DNA from: Sphingomonas koreensis
Lineage (GTDB): Bacteria; Pseudomonadota; Alphaproteobacteria; Sphingomonadales; Sphingomonadaceae
Assembly: GCF_002797435.1 (NCBI RefSeq)
Contig: NZ_PGEN01000001.1
Location: 4,334,690 to 4,398,689, forward strand
Length of the DNA stretch: 64,000 nucleotides
Direction of reading: 5' to 3'
The translations under genes and the position numbers were made by a program. How positions within the stretch are numbered: position 1 is the stretch's first letter; each line of letters opens with the position of its first letter. This document shows positions 8,095-16,580 of the stretch, piece by piece. A model generated the notes under the pieces. That model saw only the letters and a program-made list of their open reading frames with translations. It had not been told where the DNA came from and did not search any database.

Positions 8095-9155
8095 CGGGGA
8101 AAGCGATGAACGACGAAACCCCCCGCCGCTATCGCGGATCGCTGCTGGAGCGCGCAGCCGAGCGATACGACCTGATGCATGAGCCGCGGGTCATTCCGTC
8201 GGTGCCGGCGGATGAGCCTGTGCCTGAAGGGCCCGTAACGCCCGTTGCAGAGGCAGTGGTCGAGACGCCCGACGCTGTTTCGGAAGTCGAAGCACCAGTT
8301 GAAACACCGCACGCTCCAGTCGAAAAGGTCGCGGCGGCAACGCTGGCGACAGAAGCACCCGGGCGGCCAGCCGTTCGGCCGGTCCGCGCTGCAGGTGCCC
8401 GGACACGGATCGCGATCGATCGCCAAGCGCTGGCCGAAGAGGGCATGCTGGTTCCGGGCGCACCGGTGACTGCGCTGGCGGAGGAGTTCCGGCTCATCAA
8501 GCGCCAGCTGCTCAATTCCGCGCGTTCGATCTGGGCGGCGGACAGTGCTGCGAACGAGAACCGGGCCCGGTCGATCCTCGTCTGCTCGGCCAAGCCCAAT
8601 GACGGCAAGACCTTCTGTGCGATCAACCTTGCGCTTTCGATGGCAGCCGAGAAGGACGTCGAGGTCCTGCTGGTCGATGCCGATTTCGCGAAGCCCGATG
8701 TGATGAGCCGCTTGGGCGCGAGCGAGACGACAGGCTTGCTCGACGTGCTGGCGGGGACGGTCGAGGATGTGGAATCCTGCGTGATCGCGACCGATGTGCC
8801 GCAACTTTCCGTGCTGCCCGCGGGCACGCGATCGCATGCCGATACCGAATTGTTGGCGAGCGAACGGGCGAGCGCGATCCTCGACTCGCTGGCTGCTGCC
8901 GATCCGCGCCGCATCGTGATCTTCGACTCGCCGCCCGCGCTTGCCGCATCGCCCGCCTCGGTGCTGGCGGGTAAGGTAGGGCAGGTGATGCTGGTGGTCC
9001 GCGCGGACCGCACGAGTGAGAGCGACCTGCGCGAAGCGGTCGGCCTGCTCGACGGGTGCGAGCATATCCAGCTCGTGCTCAACAGTGTTTCATTCCAGCC
9101 GGGCGGACGCCGCTTCGGCAGCTATGGTGCCTATTACGGGGAAACCGAGTCATGA
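8091..9155 (+). CDS. XrtA-associated tyrosine autokinase (BY-kinase)
   Basis: 354 residues. A low-complexity Pro/Val/Glu N-terminal region (about 35-100) precedes a BY-kinase domain with Walker A SAKPNDGKT around 166-174, Walker A' VLLVDADFAKPD and Walker B IVIFDSPPA. The C-terminus carries a small tyrosine cluster (Y345, Y348, Y349) suited to autophosphorylation. It would work with the chain-length protein to regulate polymer length and export, at the cytoplasmic face of the inner membrane. ATG 8091 overlaps the previous stop; an in-frame ATG at 8106 is an alternative. The end overlaps the next gene as ATGA. Confidence 0.9.
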   Translation: MTGKAMNDETPRRYRGSLLERAAERYDLMHEPRVIPSVPADEPVPEGPVTPVAEAVVETPDAVSEVEAPVETPHAPVEKVAAATLATEAPGRPAVRPVRAAGARTRIAIDRQALAEEGMLVPGAPVTALAEEFRLIKRQLLNSARSIWAADSAANENRARSILVCSAKPNDGKTFCAINLALSMAAEKDVEVLLVDADFAKPDVMSRLGASETTGLLDVLAGTVEDVESCVIATDVPQLSVLPAGTRSHADTELLASERASAILDSLAAADPRRIVIFDSPPALAASPASVLAGKVGQVMLVVRADRTSESDLREAVGLLDGCEHIQLVLNSVSFQPGGRRFGSYGAYYGETES

Positions 9156-10738
9156 GGTTGCTCGCTGCGGCGATCGCCGCTTCGACCGTTCTGACGCTTC
9201 CGGCCGCCGCACAGGAGCGGAGCAAGTCGATCGAGGCGCATGTCGATGCCGCGCAGGTGCTCGTCGCCGATTTCGATTCCGACGAGGTGCTGACCTCTAC
9301 GTCGGTAGGTGCCGGGATCGACGCGTCGATCCAGACCCGCCGGGTCGAGGTGCAGCTTTCGTACAAGTACGAGCATCGCTTCTCCTACGACCGGGATGTT
9401 GCCGACAGCGACACGCACAGCGGCATCGCACGCGCAGCCATGCGCGTCGGGCGCGGTCTGACGCTCGAGGGCGGCGCGCTCGCCACGCGGACCCGCAGCG
9501 ATTTCCGCGGCGACGCGCCCGGCAACCTGGCCGGCAATGTCCGCAATGTCAGCCAGATCTATTCGCTCTACGCCGGCCCGACCTTCCATGCCGGCAGTGG
9601 TCCGGTGGACGTCAGCGCGGCGTACCGCTTCGGCTACGTCAAGGCGGAAGCGCCCGATATCATCGGGGTCGATCCGCTGCTGCCGCCGCTCGACGTCTAT
9701 GACAGCTCGACCAGCCACCTCGCCCAGGTGCGGGCGGGCGTGAAGGCCGGGGTGATCCTGCCGGTCGGCCTCAGCGTCGCCGGCGCGTGGCAGCGCGAGA
9801 ATGCGAGCCAGCTCGACCAGACCTATGACGGAAAGTTCGCGCGGATCGACGCCGTGCTGCCGGTCGGCGGCGGCCTCGCGGTCGTCGGCGGGCTCGGCTA
9901 CGAGAAGATCGAGATCACCCAGAAGGATCCGCTGCGCGACGGCGCCGGCAACATCGTGCGCGACCGCAACGGCCGCTTCGTCACCGATCCGGCATCGCCG
10001 CCGCGCATCGCCTATGAGACGGACGGCCTCTTCTGGGACGCGGGGGTGATGTACAAGCCCAGCTCGCGGCTGATGCTCGAGGCACGCGTCGGCCGCCGCT
10101 ATGATTCGATGAGCTATACCGGATCGCTCCAGTGGCAGATCTCGCGCCGCTCGGGGCTTCAGGTCGGGGTCTATGACTCCGTCGACAGCTTCGGCCGCCA
10201 GCTCGTGCGCGATCTCTCGGCGTTGCCGACGAGCTTCAACATCCCGGGCGATCCGTTCGGTGACGGTTTCAACGGCTGCGTGTTCGGCGATACCGCGACT
10301 GCGGCGGGCGGGTGCCTGACCAATTCGCTGGGTTCGATCTCGACCGCCAGTTATCGTGCGCGCGGCGTCAATGCGGTGCTGTCGATGAATGCGGGACCGA
10401 CGACGCTGGGTCTCGGTCTTGGCTATGCCAACCGCCGTTATCTGGTGCCGCCGGGTGTGATCGTGGCCGGGACGAGCGACGACAACTGGTATGGCCAGCT
10501 GTTCGCGTCGCACATGCTGGACTCGGTTTCGAGCCTCAGCGGCAACGTCTATGCGAATTATTATGAGAGCAATCTGCCGGGGGCGCCCGGTGTGTTCGGG
10601 GCTGGTGCGAACGGCTCCTATTATCGTAGCTTCGGCGCGCTCAGTGCGATGGCGACGCTTGGGATTTCGACGTTCGATGTCGAGGGTGCGGGCAATACTT
10701 CTGCCCAGGCGCTGCTCGGTCTTCGCTACGGCTTCTGA
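9152..10738 (+). CDS. PEP-CTERM/XrtA system-associated outer-membrane beta-barrel protein
   Basis: 528 residues with a cleavable signal peptide (ends LPAAAQ). The rest is rich in alternating polar/aromatic beta-strand segments (for example RRVEVQLSYKYEHRFSY, LMLEARVGRRYDSMSY) and ends in Phe after LLGLRYGF, the terminal aromatic typical of outer-membrane barrels. It matches the uncharacterised OMP-like family (TIGR03016 type) found in XrtA loci. A role in export or assembly of the polysaccharide at the outer membrane is inferred. ATG 9152 overlaps the kinase stop (ATGA); earlier in-frame starts would remove the signal peptide. Confidence 0.85.
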   Translation: MRLLAAAIAASTVLTLPAAAQERSKSIEAHVDAAQVLVADFDSDEVLTSTSVGAGIDASIQTRRVEVQLSYKYEHRFSYDRDVADSDTHSGIARAAMRVGRGLTLEGGALATRTRSDFRGDAPGNLAGNVRNVSQIYSLYAGPTFHAGSGPVDVSAAYRFGYVKAEAPDIIGVDPLLPPLDVYDSSTSHLAQVRAGVKAGVILPVGLSVAGAWQRENASQLDQTYDGKFARIDAVLPVGGGLAVVGGLGYEKIEITQKDPLRDGAGNIVRDRNGRFVTDPASPPRIAYETDGLFWDAGVMYKPSSRLMLEARVGRRYDSMSYTGSLQWQISRRSGLQVGVYDSVDSFGRQLVRDLSALPTSFNIPGDPFGDGFNGCVFGDTATAAGGCLTNSLGSISTASYRARGVNAVLSMNAGPTTLGLGLGYANRRYLVPPGVIVAGTSDDNWYGQLFASHMLDSVSSLSGNVYANYYESNLPGAPGVFGAGANGSYYRSFGALSAMATLGISTFDVEGAGNTSAQALLGLRYGF

Positions 10739-10746
10739 CGGGTGGA

Positions 10747-11856
10747 ATGATGTACGACGAGCATTATGGCCTCAACGGTCGGCCGTTCCAGCTCACGCCG
10801 GACCCGGCCTTCTGGTTCGATACCGCAACGCATCGCAAGGCGATGGCGTATCTCGGCTACGGTCTGAGCCAGGGCGAGGGCTTCATCGTCATCACCGGTT
10901 CGCCGGGCGCGGGCAAGACCACGCTGGTCGGCCATTTGATGGACACGATCGATCGCGAGCGCCTGAACTTCATCCGCATCGTGACGACGCAGGTGCAGGC
11001 GGAGGATCTGCTCCATCTCGTCGCGGCAGGACTTGGCGCGGATACGACCGGCCTTGCCAAGGCGCAGACGCTCGCCGCGATCGAGAAGGGGCTGCACAGC
11101 GTCGCGCGCAGCGGCAAGCGCACGCTGCTGATCGTCGATGAGGCGCAGGCGCTGCCGATGGAGAGCCTGGAGGAGCTTCGTATGCTCTCCAACTTCCAGG
11201 CAGGCGGCTATCCGCTGCTCCAGATCTTCCTGCTCGGCCAGCCCGAATTCCGTGCTCTGTTTGCCGATCCGCGGCTGGAACAGCTGCGTCAGCGCGTGAT
11301 TGCGATGCATCAGCTCGATCCGATGGGGCTGGAAGAGCTTGAGCCCTATCTGGTCCATCGCCTGTCCAAGGTCGGCTGGAACGGCCGGCCGCGCTTCGAA
11401 CCGGATGCGGTCGCTGCGATGCACCGCTGGTCCGACGGCATTCCGCGCCGGGTCAACCAGCTCGCCGGGCGGGTGATGTTGTTCGGCGCGATCGAGCAGC
11501 TCGACAGCTTCGGCGCCGATGAGGTCGAGGCGGTGATCGCCGATCTCGACAACGACACGGTGGTCGCCGGGCGTCCGCTCGCTGCCGCGGCGAATGCGGC
11601 GACCGGGAGCGCCGTGGCGCTCAGCGCCGCGGACATGGCCGAAGCGGTTGAGCCGGTTCGTCATGAAACGGCTCCGGCGGTCGATACCGCCGCCATCGAC
11701 GCGCTCAATGCGCGCATGGCACGGCTTGAGGCCCGGCTCGAGGAGCAGGATGCGGCGCTGCGCCGCGTGCTGACGCTGATGGTCGATTTCATCGAGCGCG
11801 AGGAAGAGACGGCAGGTATCGGAGCGCCGCGGCGCGAAACTGCTGCCTGGCAATGA
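10747..11856 (+). CDS. XrtA-associated ATPase (ExeA/GspA-like AAA protein)
   Basis: 369 residues. The N-terminus MMYDEHYGLNGRPFQLTPDP is the hallmark of ExeA-like AAA ATPases. Walker A is GSPGAGKTT at residues 51-59, Walker B LLIVDEAQAL at about 125-134, and an arginine-rich sensor region (SDGIPRRVNQLAGR) follows. Residues 310-350 form a predicted coiled coil (ALNARMARLEARLEEQDAAL). It belongs to the ATPase family regularly found with XrtA (TIGR03015 type) and probably powers or organises some step of exopolysaccharide assembly in the cytoplasm. It lies 8 bases after the OMP gene and overlaps the deacetylase gene by 4 bases. Confidence 0.9.
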   Translation: MMYDEHYGLNGRPFQLTPDPAFWFDTATHRKAMAYLGYGLSQGEGFIVITGSPGAGKTTLVGHLMDTIDRERLNFIRIVTTQVQAEDLLHLVAAGLGADTTGLAKAQTLAAIEKGLHSVARSGKRTLLIVDEAQALPMESLEELRMLSNFQAGGYPLLQIFLLGQPEFRALFADPRLEQLRQRVIAMHQLDPMGLEELEPYLVHRLSKVGWNGRPRFEPDAVAAMHRWSDGIPRRVNQLAGRVMLFGAIEQLDSFGADEVEAVIADLDNDTVVAGRPLAAAANAATGSAVALSAADMAEAVEPVRHETAPAVDTAAIDALNARMARLEARLEEQDAALRRVLTLMVDFIEREEETAGIGAPRRETAAWQ

Positions 11857-12695
11857 CCGCGAATGCCCTTTCCGTCGATGTCGAGGACTGGTTCCAGGTC
11901 GGCGCGTTCGAGAAGGTAATCGCGCGCGGCGATTGGGACGGACTCGACCATCGCGTCGAGGCCAACACCGACAAGGTGCTGGAATTGTTCGACACGGGCG
12001 GGGTGAAAGCGACCTTCTTCACGCTCGGCTGGGTCGCGGACAAATATCCCGCGCTGATGCGGCGTATCGCCGAGGCGGGGCATGAGGTGGCGAGCCATGG
12101 CTGGGACCACCAGCGCGTGTTCAACCTGACCCCGGACCAGTTCCGTGATGACATCACCCGCGCCCGGGCGGCGCTGGAGGATGCGAGCGGGCAGAAGGTG
12201 ACCGGATACCGCGCGCCGAGCTTCTCGATCGAAAAACGGACGCCCTGGGCACATCAAATTCTGGCCGAACAGGGCTATGCCTATTCGTCTAGCGTCGCGC
12301 CGATCGGGCATGATCACTACGGCTGGGAAGATGCGCCGCGCAGTGCCTTCCGTCCCGTCGCAGGCAGCGACCTGATCGAACTGCCGGTGACGACCGCGAA
12401 GTTCCTGGGCCGTGAGGTCACGACCGGCGGCGGCTTCTTCCGGCTGCTGCCGGGCAACGTCATCTACCGGGCGATCGACGCGCTCAACGGCGCCGGGAAG
12501 CCCGCGATCTTCTATTTCCACCCCTGGGAAGTCGATCCCGGCCAGCCCCGCGTCGCCAACGCACCGCTCAAGTCGAAGCTGCGTCACTACAGCCGGCTCG
12601 GCGCGATGGCAGGCAAGCTCGGTACGCTCATGCAGCGGCATCGCTGGGACCGCACCGATCGTGTCGCGGCTGCCGAAGCGGCGAAGCTCGGGTGA
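11853..12695 (+). CDS. XrtA system polysaccharide deacetylase (NodB-like, DUF3473 C-terminus)
   Basis: 280 residues. NodB-homology motifs are visible: SVDVEDWFQ at residues 7-15 with the catalytic base and metal Asp, ATFFTLGWVAD, the metal-binding SHGWDH, and GYRAPSFS. The C-terminal part with FYFHPWEVDPGQPR fits the DUF3473 extension of the PEP-CTERM-linked deacetylase family. It would remove N-acetyl groups from polysaccharide; no signal peptide is visible, so it may act on carrier-linked precursors in the cytoplasm. ATG 11853 overlaps the ATPase stop, and its own stop overlaps the FemAB GTG start. Confidence 0.9.
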   Translation: MTANALSVDVEDWFQVGAFEKVIARGDWDGLDHRVEANTDKVLELFDTGGVKATFFTLGWVADKYPALMRRIAEAGHEVASHGWDHQRVFNLTPDQFRDDITRARAALEDASGQKVTGYRAPSFSIEKRTPWAHQILAEQGYAYSSSVAPIGHDHYGWEDAPRSAFRPVAGSDLIELPVTTAKFLGREVTTGGGFFRLLPGNVIYRAIDALNGAGKPAIFYFHPWEVDPGQPRVANAPLKSKLRHYSRLGAMAGKLGTLMQRHRWDRTDRVAAAEAAKLG

Positions 12696-13765
12696 ATGCG
12701 CCGGTGCGCCTGCCGATGACCGCGTTGCGCGTGGCCGACCTTGCCGATGCCGGGGAGCGGGCACGGATCGAGGCGTTCGTTGAGGCCCATCCGGACGGCA
12801 CCCCGTTCCACCTGCCCGCATGGAGTGCGGCGGTGGAGAAGGGGTGCGGACAGAAGGCGCATTATCTGGTCGCCGAGCGGGATGGGCAGGGCATCGCCGG
12901 GGTGATGCCGCTCACCGAGCTCCATTCGCCGCTGTTCGGGCGAGTCCTCGCTTCGGCGGGGTTCGGGGTGGGCGGGGGCATTCTGACCGAGCGGCCCGAA
13001 GTGGCGCGGCAACTGGCCGACGCGTGCTGGACGCTCGCGGTGCAGTTGAGCTGTCCGAGCGCGGAAGTCCGCGGCGGACCGCGGCCCGGACCCGAATGGA
13101 GCGTTGACGACACGCATTATCTCGGGTTCTCCCGAGATCTGGCGGCGAACGACGAGACGGAACTGCTCCAGATCCCGCGAAAGCAACGTGCGGAAGTGCG
13201 CAGGTCGCTGGGCTATGATCTTGATATTTCGGTGGGGCAGGCCACCGCGGATATCGCCGCGCACTATGCGGTCTACGCCGAGTCGGTACGGAATCTGGGC
13301 ACGCCCGTCTTTCCGCGCGCTCTGTTCACGGAAATGTTGCATGAATTCGGCACAGCTGCCGACGTCCTGATCGTGCGGGACGGGGGGAAGGCAGTGGCTG
13401 GAGTGTTGAGCCTGTACTGGCGGGGGACGGTCTATCCCTATTGGGGCGGCGGAACCGCCGATGCGCGCCGGCTGCGCGCCAATGACCGCATGTATTTCGA
13501 GCTCATGCGCCATGCCCGGACGCGCGGCTGCACACGCTTCGATTTCGGCCGGTCGAAGGTGGGTACCGGCGCCGCGGCGTTCAAGAAGAATTGGGGGTTC
13601 GAGCCGGAACCTCTGGTCTATTACGACCGCGTGGCGGACGGCGCGGCGATCCGCGATGCCAATCCGCTCAACCCCAAATACCGGCTGCAGGTCGCGGTGT
13701 GGAGCAAGCTGCCGCTTGCCATCGCCAATCGCGTGGGCCCGTGGATTTCGCGGGGGCTGGGCTGA
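12692..13765 (+). CDS. FemAB family protein, XrtA/PEP-CTERM system-associated
   Basis: 357 residues with a GNAT-like double fold of FemAB peptidyl/aminoacyl transferases. It has an N-terminal domain (HYLVAERDGQGIAGVMPL) and a second acyltransferase domain with VAGVLSLYWRGTVYPYWGGGTADARRLRAND and RFDFGRSKVGTGAAAFKKNWGFEP. In XrtA loci this family is thought to add an aminoacyl group during polymer or protein modification; that is family-level knowledge, with the substrate unknown. Translation starts at GTG 12692 in a GTGA overlap with the deacetylase stop, and ends in a TGATG overlap with the glycosyltransferase. Confidence 0.87.
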   Translation: MNAPVRLPMTALRVADLADAGERARIEAFVEAHPDGTPFHLPAWSAAVEKGCGQKAHYLVAERDGQGIAGVMPLTELHSPLFGRVLASAGFGVGGGILTERPEVARQLADACWTLAVQLSCPSAEVRGGPRPGPEWSVDDTHYLGFSRDLAANDETELLQIPRKQRAEVRRSLGYDLDISVGQATADIAAHYAVYAESVRNLGTPVFPRALFTEMLHEFGTAADVLIVRDGGKAVAGVLSLYWRGTVYPYWGGGTADARRLRANDRMYFELMRHARTRGCTRFDFGRSKVGTGAAAFKKNWGFEPEPLVYYDRVADGAAIRDANPLNPKYRLQVAVWSKLPLAIANRVGPWISRGLG

Positions 13766-14988
13766 TGGGCGACATTCTGTTCCTCGCTCATCGCGTGCCG
13801 TTTCCGCCCGATCGGGGCGACAAGATCCGCGCGTTCAATATCCTGCGCTATCTGTCGCGCCATAAGCGCGTCCATCTGATCGCCTTTGCCGACGACCCTG
13901 CCGATCTCAAGCATCGCAGCGGACTGGCCAAGGTCACGGCGAGCCGGGAGATTGTCTGGCGCGGCAAGGGACAGGCGGCGGCCGGTCTCCAGGCGCTGGC
14001 AGCGCGGCGGCCCTTTTCGCTCACCGCGTTCGATAATCCCGAGCTTCGCAACGCGGTGGCCTCGGCGCTCGCGCAGCGCTCGATCGACACCATCTACGTC
14101 TTCTCCAGCCAGATGGCGCAGTATCTGCCGTCCAAGCCGCGCCAGCGCGTGGTGATGGATTTCGTCGACATGGATTCGGCCAAGTTCGCGACCTACGGCA
14201 AGACGACGCGGGGCTTCACCGGCTGGATGATGCGGCGTGAGGCGCGGATGCTCGCCCAGTTCGAGAAGACGGTGGCGGCGAAGGCCGACGCCAGCCTGCT
14301 CGTCAGTGAAGCCGAGACCGATCTGTTCCGCGAACGCACCGGTGCGGAACGCGTTCATACGGTCGAAAACGGGATCGATACGGTGAAGTTCGACCCCGCC
14401 GCGTCCTTCGCGCGGATCGAGGCGGTGGCGCCGCTGATCGTCTTTACCGGCCAGATGGACTATCGTCCCAATATCGAGGGCGTGGCCTGGTTCGCCGAGA
14501 GCGTCTTCCCGCACATCCGCGTTCGCCATCCCGACGCCCAGTTCGCGATCGTCGGGCGCAAGCCCGACGCAGCGGTGCAGGCGCTGGCGAAGATCGAAGG
14601 GGTGACGGTGACCGGCGAAGTGCCAGATGTGCGTCCCTGGCTTGCTGCTGCCTCCGTGGTGGTGGCGCCGCTGAAGCTCGCGCGCGGGGTGCAGAACAAG
14701 GTGCTGGAAGCGATGGCGATGGCACGGCCGGTGGTCGCTTCGCCCGCCGCGGCGACGGGGATCGATCACGGCGGCACGATCGAGATCGGTGCGGGCGTCG
14801 GCGGAATGGCCGATGCGGTCAACGCGATGATCGCCGATCCGCCGCGCGCAGCGCAACTGGGCGTGTCAGCGCGGCAGCGCGTGATCGACCTCTATGGCTG
14901 GGACGCCAAGCTGTCCGCGCTCGACCCCATCATGGGCTTCGGCAAGGGGCGCAGCGATCCCCAGCCGCGTAGCAAGGCGGCGGCATGA
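13765..14988 (+). CDS. XrtA-associated glycosyltransferase (sugar transferase, family 4-like)
   Basis: 407-residue GT-B glycosyltransferase. The N-terminus MGDILFLAHRVPFPPDRGDKI is characteristic of the PEP-CTERM/EpsH1-associated sugar transferase (TIGR03087 type), with a C-terminal Rossmann nucleotide-sugar domain containing IVFTGQMDYRPNIEG and the GVQNKVLEAMAMARPVV donor-binding motif with its conserved Glu. It would add a sugar to the growing exopolysaccharide repeat unit at the cytoplasmic membrane. ATG 13765 is chosen from the TGATG overlap with the FemAB stop; an earlier in-frame start would lie inside FemAB. The stop overlaps the exosortase start by 4 bases. Confidence 0.88.
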   Translation: MGDILFLAHRVPFPPDRGDKIRAFNILRYLSRHKRVHLIAFADDPADLKHRSGLAKVTASREIVWRGKGQAAAGLQALAARRPFSLTAFDNPELRNAVASALAQRSIDTIYVFSSQMAQYLPSKPRQRVVMDFVDMDSAKFATYGKTTRGFTGWMMRREARMLAQFEKTVAAKADASLLVSEAETDLFRERTGAERVHTVENGIDTVKFDPAASFARIEAVAPLIVFTGQMDYRPNIEGVAWFAESVFPHIRVRHPDAQFAIVGRKPDAAVQALAKIEGVTVTGEVPDVRPWLAAASVVVAPLKLARGVQNKVLEAMAMARPVVASPAAATGIDHGGTIEIGAGVGGMADAVNAMIADPPRAAQLGVSARQRVIDLYGWDAKLSALDPIMGFGKGRSDPQPRSKAAA

Positions 14989-16523
14989 CGAGTACGGTAG
15001 CGAATGGCGAGATCGAAGCGCCTACGGCTAGTTTCGATGCGGCATGGCGGCGAAATGCGGCATTGCTGGCCGGCGTCTGGGCCGTATTGCTGCTGTTGTT
15101 CCACCGCGATGTCGCCGATCTGCTGGCGATCTACTGGACCAACACCACGTTCGGCCACTGCCTGTTCATCGCGCCAGTCGTGGCCTGGCTGGTGTGGCAG
15201 CGCCGCGCCGATCTGCCCGCAGTCCGTGCGGAGGCGTGGTGGCCCGGGCTGCTGGTGATCGGCGGCGGCGGGTTCGCCTGGCTGCTCGGTGATGCGGCGG
15301 GAGTGGCATTGTTCCGCCACCTTGGCCTGGTGGTGATGCTACAGGGCGCAGTGGTCGCGCTGCTCGGCCCCAATGTTGGTCGGGCGCTGCTCTTCCCGCT
15401 TTGCTACATGATCTTCCTCGTCCCCTTCGGCGATGCGCTGGAGAAGCCGCTTCAGGACCTGACGGTCGCGATCATGGTGCCGTTGCTCGACCTGTTCGGC
15501 GTGCCCGCGCATGTTGATGGCGTGCTCATCACCACGCCCAACGGCTATTTCGAGGTGGCGGAGGCCTGCTCCGGTTCGAAGTTCGTGATCGCGATGGTTG
15601 CGTACGGCACGCTGGTCGCGAACGTCTGCTATGTCAGCTGGGCGCGGCGCGCGGCGTTCATGGCGGTGGCGCTGATCGTGCCGATGCTCGCCAACGGCGT
15701 GCGGGCGTTCGGGACGGTCTATGCCGCCTACCTGACCTCGGTCGAGGCGGCGACGGGCTATGATCACATCGTCTATGGCTGGTTCTTCTTCGGCGCGGTG
15801 ATGGCGGGGGTGCTGGCGATCGGCTGGAAATGGTTCGATCGCGATCCCGATGCGCCGTGGTTCGACGCGTCGAAGCTCCAGCGGCGCTGGTGGGGCATCG
15901 CGCGGATGCCCGCGGTGGTCGCGCTGACGGGGCTGTTCATCGTGAGCCTGTTCATGGCGTGGGGCGGGGCGATCGCCTCGCGTGCGGATACGCTGCCTGC
16001 CAAGGTCGCGATGCCGCAGATTGCGGGCTGGACGCAGGTCCCGCTCAGCAAGCGCGCGGAGTGGAAGCCTAATTTCCCGGGTGCCGATCATTTCCTGATG
16101 GGACGCTATTCGGACGGCATGGGTGCGCAGGTCGATCTGGTGCTGGCCGTCTATGGCAGCCAGCGGGAGGGCAAGGAGCTGGTCGGTTTCGGCCAGGGCG
16201 CGATCCGCGAGAACGACCAATGGGTGCGGATCGAGGATCTGCCCGCGCTGGAAGGTGGCAAGGCGATGCGAATGACCGCGCCGGGCCCCATCGAGCGCGA
16301 AGTCGTGACCTGGTACCGCGTCGGCAACGTGCTGACGCCGAGTGACTCGCGGGTGAAGGCGGAGACGCTCAAGGCCAAGCTGCTGGGCGGGAAGCAGCGT
16401 GCGGTGGCGGTGATGATCTCGGCGGAGAAGGGCGAACTGCCTACTCGCGCTGCGATCAAGCGTTTCCTGGGTGCGATTGGCCCGGTCGAGCAGGTCGCCG
16501 ACCGCGTGACGCTTGCACCTTGA
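14985..16523 (+). CDS. xrtA: Exosortase A fused to an EpsI domain
   Basis: 512 residues. Residues about 30-300 form the multi-pass exosortase domain with the catalytic Cys195 (EACSGSKF), Arg240 (NGVRAF) and His261 (GYDHIVYGWFF), the triad expected for the transpeptidase that cleaves PEP-CTERM sorting signals in the inner membrane. Residues about 310-512 form a periplasmic EpsI-type domain (AMPQIAGWTQ, VDLVLAVYGSQREGKELVGFGQG, TWYRVGN). In many sphingomonads and relatives the two domains are one chain. All catalytic residues are present, so the enzyme should be active. It overlaps the glycosyltransferase gene by 4 bases and is followed by a hairpin at 16524-16552. Confidence 0.93.
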   Translation: MTSTVANGEIEAPTASFDAAWRRNAALLAGVWAVLLLLFHRDVADLLAIYWTNTTFGHCLFIAPVVAWLVWQRRADLPAVRAEAWWPGLLVIGGGGFAWLLGDAAGVALFRHLGLVVMLQGAVVALLGPNVGRALLFPLCYMIFLVPFGDALEKPLQDLTVAIMVPLLDLFGVPAHVDGVLITTPNGYFEVAEACSGSKFVIAMVAYGTLVANVCYVSWARRAAFMAVALIVPMLANGVRAFGTVYAAYLTSVEAATGYDHIVYGWFFFGAVMAGVLAIGWKWFDRDPDAPWFDASKLQRRWWGIARMPAVVALTGLFIVSLFMAWGGAIASRADTLPAKVAMPQIAGWTQVPLSKRAEWKPNFPGADHFLMGRYSDGMGAQVDLVLAVYGSQREGKELVGFGQGAIRENDQWVRIEDLPALEGGKAMRMTAPGPIEREVVTWYRVGNVLTPSDSRVKAETLKAKLLGGKQRAVAVMISAEKGELPTRAAIKRFLGAIGPVEQVADRVTLAP

Positions 16524-16552
16524 CGCCAACCCCGCGAAAGCGGGAGCTGGCG
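16524..16552 (+). repeat. Intergenic inverted repeat after exosortase A
   Basis: Immediately after the exosortase stop, CGCCA pairs with TGGCG and, inside, CCCGC pairs with GCGGG around a GAAA tetraloop. There is no following T-run. It may act as an mRNA-stabilising or weak termination hairpin between the exosortase and amidotransferase genes. The core resembles short dispersed palindromes common between genes in sphingomonads (recollection, unverified). Confidence 0.55.
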
Positions 16553-16580
16553 CAGGATATGGGGCGGGAACGATCGACTG

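Noticed and set aside
16524..16552. Rho-independent terminator after exosortase A
   Set aside because: The hairpin has no T-run and the next gene in the same locus is on the same strand; listed as an inverted repeat instead.
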